A stretch of 64,000 nucleotides of DNA, from NCBI GenBank assembly GCA_012295225.1, contig WMKK01000005.1, positions 750,958 to 814,957 on the forward strand, read 5' to 3'. Numbering within the stretch: the first letter of the stretch is position 1; each line of letters opens with the position of its first letter. The position numbers and the translations under genes are program-made. Positions 47,701 through 55,317 of this stretch are shown one piece after another. The notes below the pieces were generated by a model. It did not search any database, had not been told where the DNA came from, and was given only the letters and a program-made list of their open reading frames with translations. This DNA comes from Ostreococcus mediterraneus. Taxonomy: Eukaryota; Chlorophyta; Mamiellophyceae; Mamiellales; Bathycoccaceae.

Positions 47701-49406
47701 ATTCGAGCCAATATGTCGTGCTCATTGATGTCATGGCGAGCTTGTTTTTGACGCCGACGGTGCTTGAACCACCGCGACCGAGCTCACAGGCGGCGACGTT
47801 GTTGCGCTCTCGCGACCGTACGTTGTTTGAAGGCGACGCGCTCGCGTCAGCGGCGATTGTCGCCAAACCTATGATCAATCTCATCAAAGCCCGCTGGCGC
47901 GCTGAGAGCGCGGAACAAAATTACATGCGAGCTTTATGGATGTCACCAAACGAAAAGAAGCTCGCGTTAGAACGCATTGATGAATACTGGCGCGCCGCGA
48001 GCAAGGCTGAAAAGAAAGTTCTCAACGCGGTGCACGCAGCGACAGAGTTTGTTCGATTGTACCGTCGTCGCGCGGCTATTCGCTTGAATTTACAAATTGA
48101 GTACGCTGCATGGACGCTCGTCGACGGTGGAAAAGCGTTCATGTCTGCCGAACTCAGTCGACTGTCGCTGTCCAGAGAGCGGCAAATTGATTCGTCGGGG
48201 GTGATGCGCTTTAAATTGCACGGCTTGACGCTCGTGTCGCTCGGCCAAGAAAACAAGAGTGAGGATCTCGTCGCCTTGTCGCGATGGGCGCCGTCAGAAA
48301 AGAGCGCAAACATGCGCGAACCACTGATTGACCTGTTTGTCATTCGCGCCGGATCCGCGCCAGAGGCACCAATGTACGATCATTTGGAGTTGAGCGTGCA
48401 GCCATTTGCCGTGCACGTCACGCGGCAATTGTACTCGCGGATTTACAAGTATTTGTTTCCAGAACCGAAGAAGCGAGCACATGATAAGTTTGAAGAGGCA
48501 TTCAAGCGCGTCAAGGCACTTTCAGCCCCGGCGCCCGAAACTGTCAACGTCAGCGACGGCGGTAACTCTATCGATCCGTTGAGCGTGAATCGCAAGGCGC
48601 GGCATCTCGCGCCGTTGGACATCCCGTCAACGACGGCGTCTCCAGCGCGGCACAGCAAGCGTAAGTGGACGTGGCATGATGGAGAGCGCGTCGGCGGCGA
48701 TGTTGATGCCGACGGCGTCAACGAAGACGATGATGGCGGCGCCAACAATGAGATATTGGCGCCATCCGAACCCAGGGGTATCGACCACAAAATTGTCGTC
48801 TTGCGACATTTCCGCATCCATCCGCTACACATGAACGTCACGTATGAAGGCAAAAAGGCGTCTCTACATGATTCTCACATTGTTCTCGACGCGTTCTCGT
48901 ACGAAGATTTTCGAGGCCGGTGGCGAGACTTGACGTCTGAGCTCAAATCGCACTTGGTGTGGAGCGTGTTGAAATCGTTCACCGGATTTCGAGGGCGGTA
49001 CGTTGAGAGTAAAATTGACGATCAAGCAATCATTGAGAACACAACCAAACGTAAGAAGCGGCAGCAATCGGGAACAGAAGACGCGTTGATGCGTGACGTT
49101 ACGTCTGAAATCGACATCCAACGCTCGAGCGTCGGCGACGTCGAAGACGACTCTGACGACTCCGACGACGACGGATGCGACGAATACAAATTCGAAAACG
49201 ATGACGACGATGACGATTTCGGCATCCCAGCTGCATCAGCATCGCTCACGTCCGCGTCGACCAAGCCACGCCGCGTGCGCCCGGTGAAAAACATCCAGAA
49301 ATTCTTCAAACTCGGCAAATACAAGGATGTCGCTTTGAGGACGCGCGACGACGACAAACAATCCCGCGACGACGTCCTCAACGCCTGGGCGTCGTCGCAG
49401 ACATAA
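41781..49406 (+). CDS. SABRE/KINKY POLLEN (FMP27, BLTP2) bridge-like lipid transfer protein, two exons
   Basis: A giant protein of 2,490 residues belonging to the repeating-beta-groove lipid-transport family (SABRE/KIP in plants, Fmp27 in yeast, Hobbit/BLTP2 in animals), acting at ER-plasma membrane contacts. Exon 1 is 41781-41930 and contains the N-terminal membrane anchor (LLTIFIATIVTLGVFV). Exon 2 is 42084-49406. The 153-bp intron has donor GTACGT, a CTGAC branch site near 42046 and acceptor CAG in phase 0. The first residues of exon 2 (SSGIRVSIGALGLFSMDDVV) match the SABRE start. The C-terminal signature FRGRWRDLTSELKSHLVWSV followed by LKSFTG (about residues 2325-2352) corresponds to the conserved SABRE FTGTWRRL...WGVLKS block. 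The frame contains two undetermined bases (44196 and 45395). Confidence 0.9.
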
Positions 49407-49559
49407 GCGCGCGCGAATCACACGCGACAACCATAGTTTCGCTCGCGTTTACCACTAGCCACCCTAGTCAACCTTGGACAATTAAACTTTAGCCAAAGCG
49501 CGCGCAACCTCGCCGAAAGGGGAACCAAAACGTCACAATCGCGCACGACACGAATCGCG

Positions 49560-50801
49560 ATGTCGTCCCCATCCCCGGCAGCGCGCTCGCCGCTGAAACC
49601 GCACAGCGAGAACGCCGCGGTGTCGCCGTCACCCGCACACGCCGCGCCGGCGTCAACGTTCGATCTCGGACCAGCGAAACCAGCGCGATTGCGCGCGGTG
49701 GCGACCCATCACCCAGTGCGCAAACTCGCGCCATCGTCGGGCGTTGAAGCTATTTTGGGCGGCGCTTTCAACGCGCCATTCAACGATGGACGGCAAGCGC
49801 GCGCATGGAATGAGAATCGCGCGCGTCAGCACGCTGGGGCGAACATTTTCGGCGCACAGTCGCCGGTAAAGGCGAATCAGCATGAGCAGCGCGCGCTCGA
49901 CCCGGTGAAGCGTCGACAGCTCGCGGTGGCGCCCACGACGACGGCACCGCGGAATTTAACCCTGCAAGAGCTTCGCCAGGCGTGTCGGGCGCGAGGTGTG
50001 AACCCTGGCGGCTCGCGGGACGCGTTAATCGAGCGATTGGATGACGCCATCGCGAGCGGGGCGTGTGAGCCCATTCCAGCCAACGCGAGCGAGGCGTACA
50101 AGACGACGGGCGCCGGGGCGCGGTACGCGAGTCGGGCGAATGAGGTGCGCGCACCGTCAGCGAGTGGTCATGCGACGACGATGCGTGAATCGCAGAAGAT
50201 TTGGAACAATCAGATTCGCGGGAATGATATTTTTGGAACGTCATTCGTGGACGCGCCGGCGGCGAAGAAGCGCGTCGTGGAGGGGCCAAACGATACGTTG
50301 ACGCTCGGGGACGATGATGATGATAATGATGTCGTGGAAGATGCGCCAAAGGTGGTGTTGAAGAGTATTGATGATGTGGAAGACGCGAAGAATGTGGACG
50401 ATGATGAAGACGCGGCGAACGTCGTCGCTGGGAAGCGCAAGCGCGGCGGCGATGTCATCGCGCCGCAAGTCGAAGAGGCGGTTGTCGCGCCGCCCAAGCA
50501 ACCGAGCGCTGAACACCGCGCCAAGGCGTGGAAAAGTTTCCAAGGCGCTGGCTTGTTTTCTGAGCAATGGACCGCGCGCGAAGAAGGCGAGGATGAGGAG
50601 GACGAGGACGCCGCGGCGGAGCAGGCTTTGGTAAAATCCAGCACGACGTCCACCGGCGCGTGGAAGTCGCACGAAGAAGAGGAAGCAGAGCAAGCGCAGG
50701 ATGACGCTGAAGTCGAAGCCGAGCGTGAAGCTGATGCCGCGGTCGCCGCTGCCGAACGCGAATTGGCCGAGGAACTCGCCAAAGAATCAAACTCGGATTA
50801 A
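49560..50801 (+). CDS. SAP-domain nuclear protein
   Basis: A 413-residue, mostly disordered protein with one recognisable module: a SAP domain at about residues 132-165 (LTLQELRQACRARGVNPGGS, then RDALIERLDDAI), a helix-extension-helix that binds scaffold-attachment DNA or RNA. Short repeated motifs NIFG/DIFG (GANIFGAQSP, GNDIFGTSF) occur on both sides of it. A KRKR basic patch near 290 could be a nuclear signal. The C-terminal third is an acidic, Glu/Ala-rich probable single helix. SAP proteins of this kind work in mRNA export or chromatin (THO1/SARNP), but no further domain supports a specific role. The start is the first ATG. Confidence 0.75.
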   Translation: MSSPSPAARSPLKPHSENAAVSPSPAHAAPASTFDLGPAKPARLRAVATHHPVRKLAPSSGVEAILGGAFNAPFNDGRQARAWNENRARQHAGANIFGAQSPVKANQHEQRALDPVKRRQLAVAPTTTAPRNLTLQELRQACRARGVNPGGSRDALIERLDDAIASGACEPIPANASEAYKTTGAGARYASRANEVRAPSASGHATTMRESQKIWNNQIRGNDIFGTSFVDAPAAKKRVVEGPNDTLTLGDDDDDNDVVEDAPKVVLKSIDDVEDAKNVDDDEDAANVVAGKRKRGGDVIAPQVEEAVVAPPKQPSAEHRAKAWKSFQGAGLFSEQWTAREEGEDEEDEDAAAEQALVKSSTTSTGAWKSHEEEEAEQAQDDAEVEAEREADAAVAAAERELAEELAKESNSD

Positions 50802-50959
50802 CGAAACGCACATTTTCCAAATCAAAACCCGTTGTTTGCATCGAGCCGAAAGGCTACCGGGCAAACAATGTCGTCGTCGATTTACTGCCATGTAATCTTT
50901 AATCAATATGACACAACTCACACGTTACAAAAGTTTATAAAATTGTTTTTTTTCCATCC

Positions 50960-52252
50960 CTATCGTGGTGCGCGGCGGCGGCCAAACATCATCTCGACAT
51001 CCTCTACGTTGGCTGAGGATGAGCGCTTTTTGCGCGATCCTCGACGGTCGCGCGATGATTTTGGCTGCGATGATTCGTATCCTTGGCGCCATCGCGCGCG
51101 ATGTTCGACCTTCACGGAACTTAAACTCGCAAGCTCTTCTTCGACCAAGTCCGAAATCGCCTTGGACACGCCCACGCCCTTGCTATACTGTCGCACGTGC
51201 GCGTCGATGTTTTCCTCCTTGTACCCGAGAACGCGACCAATCAACGTTTGGTAATATGGCGACCCTGCGACGAGGGCAGCCTGAACGCCAATCGAAGCCA
51301 GAAACTTTGCGCGTTCTTTATATGGCGATTTATTCGGGTACATCAACGCCGTCAAACCATGCTCTTCGGTCCCGCCTGGTACGGCGATGGTGACGATGCC
51401 GACGTCGCCATCCTCAGACATGTCCTTCAACAGACGCATCACGAACGGCTTATCGACGTTTTGATCAATTGCACAGTATGCATTCCACCCACTCCATAGC
51501 TGAACCATACACATCGGCCGCTTACCACACGCGAACGCGAGTATCTCCCCAGCATTGAGCGTCGCGCGCTGATCCGCGGAAATGCCACTAAAATCCACCG
51601 GACTCCCATCCGCCCAGAAACTTGCATCTCGCTCAACGCGCGCACGAAGCTCATCAAAATCACACAACTTGCTCACAGTCTCCACATCAACGCCACCATC
51701 GATACCAGGCGCCGGATACGTCCCCGCGCGCGCCAAACCATCGAGTAACGTCACCCATCCGTCGTACGCCCGCGCAAACGCCTCGCTCGACGCCGTCGCG
51801 ACCCGCCGTCCACCCTTCGCCCTGCCATCATCCTCTTCCCTCAACGTCACGCGCCCACTGGCACCATCACACACCAACACCACGCACACCCCGCGCGCGT
51901 ACCCGCGCACGAAGACCGAACCATCATCCAATACACGCGCGTCCGACGCGCACTCGAGATAACACCCCGTCCCGTCCTCGCCCGCGCGCGCGAGCGTCAC
52001 GCGCAGCGCATCGCCACCCCTCGCGCGCGCCATCACTTCGCGCGCCGCCACCGCGCGCGACATGGACGACCCCCCGACGTCCGCGGCGACGTCACCGATC
52101 GCCAGCGTCGCCACAACGCGCGCGAACGCCGCGCGTGGTCTGGATAACCTCTGCATTCGCATTCCATTCGTCATCGGCGTCGTCGCGCGACGCGTCGGTC
52201 GCGCGCTCACCAACCTTTGCGCGATGCGCGCGCGTGTGCCCGTCATCTCCAT
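50960..52252 (-). CDS. Unrecognised 430-residue protein, probably organelle-targeted
   Basis: I do not recognise this protein. The N terminus (about 60 residues, Arg/Ala/Thr-rich, few acids) suggests a plastid or mitochondrial transit peptide. The central part (about 95-330) looks globular, with strands such as MCMVQLWSGWNAYC and VGIVTIAVPGG. A clearly structured block near 345-390 contains SPYYQTLIGRVLGYKEENID followed by VSKAISDLVEEELASLS, which looks conserved. The C terminus is short, basic and disordered (RDRRGSRKKRSSS). Two other in-frame ATGs lie within 30 residues of the start. It is convergent with the SAP gene. Confidence 0.65.
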   Translation of the reverse strand: MEMTGTRARIAQRLVSARPTRRATTPMTNGMRMQRLSRPRAAFARVVATLAIGDVAADVGGSSMSRAVAAREVMARARGGDALRVTLARAGEDGTGCYLECASDARVLDDGSVFVRGYARGVCVVLVCDGASGRVTLREEDDGRAKGGRRVATASSEAFARAYDGWVTLLDGLARAGTYPAPGIDGGVDVETVSKLCDFDELRARVERDASFWADGSPVDFSGISADQRATLNAGEILAFACGKRPMCMVQLWSGWNAYCAIDQNVDKPFVMRLLKDMSEDGDVGIVTIAVPGGTEEHGLTALMYPNKSPYKERAKFLASIGVQAALVAGSPYYQTLIGRVLGYKEENIDAHVRQYSKGVGVSKAISDLVEEELASLSSVKVEHRARWRQGYESSQPKSSRDRRGSRKKRSSSANVEDVEMMFGRRRAPR

Positions 52253-52365
52253 CGCGCGCGCGTCGTCGTCGTCGTCGTCGTCGCGCGTCGTCGCGGTGTG
52301 CCGCGCGCCGCGTCGCGCGACTCGTCGGCACTTGACGTGTCACATCTGTCGTACACTACGCAATC

Positions 52366-52424
52366 TCCGGGTATGCGGCGGCATTTGAAAACATACCCGG
52401 AAGTAAATGCGTGTACTTCCGGGT
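52366..52424. repeat. Overlapping inverted repeats at the edge of the minisatellite
   Basis: Two perfect 10-bp inverted repeats share the element ACCCGGA: TCCGGGTATG (52366-52375) pairs with CATACCCGGA (52392-52401), and ACCCGGAAGT (52395-52404) pairs with ACTTCCGGGT (52415-52424). The second arm can thus pair with either neighbour, giving two mutually exclusive hairpins. They lie between two divergent genes and directly before the 40-bp repeats. Confidence 0.8.
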
Positions 52425-52655
52425 GTGATAGGGTTTTGGTGGCGCGAGTATGTACGACCGGGTGTTGATAGGGTTTTGGTGGCGATAGTATGGATACCCG
52501 GGCGTTGATAGGGTTTTGGTGGCGCGAGTATGTACGACCGGGTGTTGATAGGGTTTTGGTGGCGATAGTATGGATACCCGGGCGTTGGTAGGGTTTTGGT
52601 GGCGATAGTATGGATACCCGGGNGTTGATAGGGTTTTGGTGGCGATAGTATGGAT
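52425..52655. repeat. 40-bp minisatellite with telo-box cores, six copies
   Basis: Six tandem units of 40 bp start at 52431, 52471, 52511, 52551, 52591 and 52631, each with GGGTTTTGGTGGCG. Two subtypes differ in the second half (one with CGAGTATGTACGACC, one with ATAGTATGGATACCC), in order A-B-A-B-B-B, with the last unit merging into flanking sequence. Each unit begins with TAGGGTTT, the reverse complement of the plant telo-box AAACCCTA. An undetermined base sits at 52623. The array occupies the promoter region between the unknown gene ending leftward and the UBA-PUB gene. Confidence 0.92.
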
Positions 52656-52743
52656 GCGAGTCAACGGACGACGACGACGACGACGACGACGACGAATTCA
52701 ATCAGCGCCACTGACGACCGCGCCGTCGACGCACGGTGGTGCG

Positions 52744-53952
52744 ATGCGGTTGCGATGCGGCGAGTGCGATGCGACGTTCGCGACGTTAGCCGAGGCCAAG
52801 GCGCACGGCGCGAGCACGGGGCACGAGAACTTCGCCGCCGCGGACGACGACGGGCGCGTCGCGGGGACGCCCGATGACGACGCTGGTGCCGAGACGACGA
52901 CGACGACGACGACGGGCGACGACACCGATGGGGCGCGCGCGATGGACACCGGGGATGATGTGAAGATGATCGAACCCAAGGTGCGCGAGGATTTATTGCT
53001 CGAGCTCACCGAGCTCATGGGTTTCGGGAGGCACAAGGCGATTCGGGCGTTGCATTTTTCTGGGGCGGATTCGAGCGAACGCGCGATCGATTGGATTGAG
53101 CGACATGAAGAGGATGCGGATATAAATGAACCGTTATTGATTGAGGATCCTGAGCATGCGGCGAAAAAGGTGAAGACGGTGTCGAAATTGACTCCGGAAG
53201 AGGCGAAGAAGAAGGCGGATGAGTTGAGAAGAAACGCCGCGGCGCGCAAGGCGGAACGATTATTGGAAGAGGCTGAGATGGAACGCTTACGTGAGCAAGA
53301 ACGTATTCGTTCTGGGAAAGAGCTTCTCGCGGCGAAGAAGCTGGAGGATGATTTGAGCTTGAAGCGCAACGCCGAGGCGCGCGCGGCTGAGAAGAAGGAG
53401 ATGGACAAAGCTCGAGAAGCTATTCGCGTCAAGATTGAAGAGGATAGAAAAGAACGACGCCGTAAGCTCGGTTTACCCGAAGATCTCACGCCCGAAGAGC
53501 AAGAAGAAGAACGCAAACGCGAAGAAGAGCGTGCGAGAGCTGCGGCGGAAGAGTTGGCCAAGAAGGCAGCGAATGGTTTGTACGTCAAGCCCGTGTCAAA
53601 GCTTGAAAATTTACGCAAGCACTTGGTGGATATTAAAAAGGCATTCGCCGAGGACACCGACGCGGTGACTACGTGTTTCAACACGTTATTGGTATATCTC
53701 GGTAACGTCTCGCGTGCGCCTGATGAGGAAAAATTCCGTTCAATCAAGATGAGCAACGCGGCGTTTCAAAAGCGCGTCGCCGCCGTCGGCGGTGAAATCT
53801 ATCTCATCGAGTTTGGTTTCAAAGAAACCACCGACGCTGACGGTGAAAAGCGTCTCGTGCTCGCGCGCGAAGATGTCGACCAAATCTTATTGAAAACTGC
53901 CGGCGAAGAGCTTCACGGGGCAATCAACAATCCATTCTTTGGTATGCTTTAA
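52744..53952 (+). CDS. C2H2 zinc finger - UBA - PUB domain protein (p97/CDC48 cofactor-like)
   Basis: From the ATG at 52744 there are 402 residues. A short zinc finger (CGECDATFATLAEAKAHGAS with a later His) is followed by a UBA domain near residues 80-120 (LLELTELMGFGRHKAIRALH). A long charged helix of 150 residues rich in Glu/Lys/Arg comes next, then a C-terminal PUB domain (LENLRKHLVDIKKAF, then TCFNTLLVYLGNVSRAPDEE and KFRSIKMSNAAFQKRV). UBA binds ubiquitin and PUB binds the C terminus of CDC48/p97, so this looks like an adaptor in ubiquitin-dependent extraction; a UBX domain is not visible. An in-frame ATG at 52654 would add an Arg run encoded by CGA repeats, probably not translated. Confidence 0.85.
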   Translation: MRLRCGECDATFATLAEAKAHGASTGHENFAAADDDGRVAGTPDDDAGAETTTTTTTGDDTDGARAMDTGDDVKMIEPKVREDLLLELTELMGFGRHKAIRALHFSGADSSERAIDWIERHEEDADINEPLLIEDPEHAAKKVKTVSKLTPEEAKKKADELRRNAAARKAERLLEEAEMERLREQERIRSGKELLAAKKLEDDLSLKRNAEARAAEKKEMDKAREAIRVKIEEDRKERRRKLGLPEDLTPEEQEEERKREEERARAAAEELAKKAANGLYVKPVSKLENLRKHLVDIKKAFAEDTDAVTTCFNTLLVYLGNVSRAPDEEKFRSIKMSNAAFQKRVAAVGGEIYLIEFGFKETTDADGEKRLVLAREDVDQILLKTAGEELHGAINNPFFGML

Positions 53953-54193
53953 AACGACGACGTTTTTGACGCCGTCGGGCGTTTAAAACGCGAGCGTTGA
54001 GATTGATGAGCCACTTATTGGTTCAACGCATTCAATGACGCACACAGAACGATTCAATCTCAAACGAAACGACGCATATGATACGTGTTTTCAACTTCGC
54101 TTGATGACTTATTAGCCTTTTAATCGACACATATCATTACGCCTACCCGCTCCGCGGCGGCTCGACGACGCTTCACTTAGCGCCTCTCTCGGG

Positions 54194-55153
54194 ATGGCGC
54201 GCAAGAAGTCGGGCTCCAAGCGCCCGGCGAACGGCGCCCGTGCACATTCACCGCAACGCGTGAGCGACGTCTCGAAGAGTGCAGAGGCGTCACAGCCGCC
54301 GATGACGCCGGTGGCGCGTTTGGATAGCTCTCCGCCGGCGTCCACCGAAGGGCGCGCGCGTTCGGAGAGCTCCGCGCCGGCGTCCACCACGGCGAGCGCG
54401 GTGAAAGTTGAACTCGCGATTCGCCCAGTGTACGTCATGGACGACGTCGAGGGCAACATGCGCATAGAAGTACTAGAAGAAGTCGTGAACGATTTGAAAC
54501 TCGAGCTCGACGGCTATCGCGCGGCGACGCGAGAGCTGGCGATAGATTTAGAAAAGAAGGAGCGCGCGCTGGAGGCGAGGGATAAAGAGCTCGCGCACGC
54601 CAACGGTCAAGGGCGCGAACGAGCCATCGCGCAAGCGACAGCGATGTTAGAGGCAAGACTCGAAAAAGCCGAGCGCGCCGTGGAGCGCGAGCGGGGCGAT
54701 GGCGAAGCGGGACGCGCGGCTCTGGTCAAATTACGCGCGTTGGAAGCCGAACTCGAACGGCGCATGTTAGCCCAAGATGAATCGTTCGAGTTGAAGTGGA
54801 AAACACGCGTAGACGAGGCGCACGCGACGCAAGAGGCATTTAGAATGAAATTAGCCGCGCTCGAGCAGCGGCTTCTCGAGGCGAGGATGGGCGAAGAGCA
54901 CGCGAAAGATGAATTAGCGCGCGTCAAAGGCGAACTCGTCGTCGCTCGCGACGCGCTCCAAGCATCATCATCACGTCACGCGCCGATACCCGGCGTGAAC
55001 GCGGTCGATGTCGTCGCACCGATCCCCCGCGTCGCGGACTCGACCGACGCGACTGACGCGACTGCGCCGAAACGCCGCGGCGGCTTTTTTGCCTTTATCG
55101 CCGGATCCGATCGCGCCGAGCCCTACGCCGGACCCAAGCGCCTCAACGCATAG
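54194..55153 (+). CDS. Unrecognised coiled-coil protein
   Basis: A 319-residue protein with a disordered basic, Ser/Pro-rich N terminus. Residues 53-70 contain two copies of a SSPPAST / SSAPAST motif separated by a short spacer. A strong coiled coil follows from about 85 to 265 (LKLELDGYRAATRELAIDLE, KKERALEARDKELAH). The C terminus ends in RRGGFFAFIAGSDRAEPYAG, a small aromatic motif that could bind a membrane or a partner. No enzyme motif or membrane helix is visible. The start is the first ATG, 241 bp after the UBA-PUB gene. Confidence 0.65.
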   Translation: MARKKSGSKRPANGARAHSPQRVSDVSKSAEASQPPMTPVARLDSSPPASTEGRARSESSAPASTTASAVKVELAIRPVYVMDDVEGNMRIEVLEEVVNDLKLELDGYRAATRELAIDLEKKERALEARDKELAHANGQGRERAIAQATAMLEARLEKAERAVERERGDGEAGRAALVKLRALEAELERRMLAQDESFELKWKTRVDEAHATQEAFRMKLAALEQRLLEARMGEEHAKDELARVKGELVVARDALQASSSRHAPIPGVNAVDVVAPIPRVADSTDATDATAPKRRGGFFAFIAGSDRAEPYAGPKRLNA

Positions 55154-55317
55154 ACTTCATGCATTAGCACGTAGCGCGCATGTACACGCATAGATTTCAT
55201 TGACATTTGGACGCGACAGCTACGGGACGCGCGTTTAAACATTTGAGCTCCACACTGCGCGCCTCGCCTCGCCTCACTCGCCGCGTCACCAGTCGCCGTG
55301 CACATCATCATCGCGAC

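Noticed and set aside
52425-52655. CRISPR array
   Set aside because: The 40-bp units are head-to-tail without unique spacers, and the DNA is nuclear eukaryotic; it is a minisatellite.
52654-52743. Upstream start of the UBA-PUB protein with an Arg run
   Set aside because: The added residues come from a CGA repeat next to the minisatellite; the ATG at 52744 starts directly before the zinc finger.
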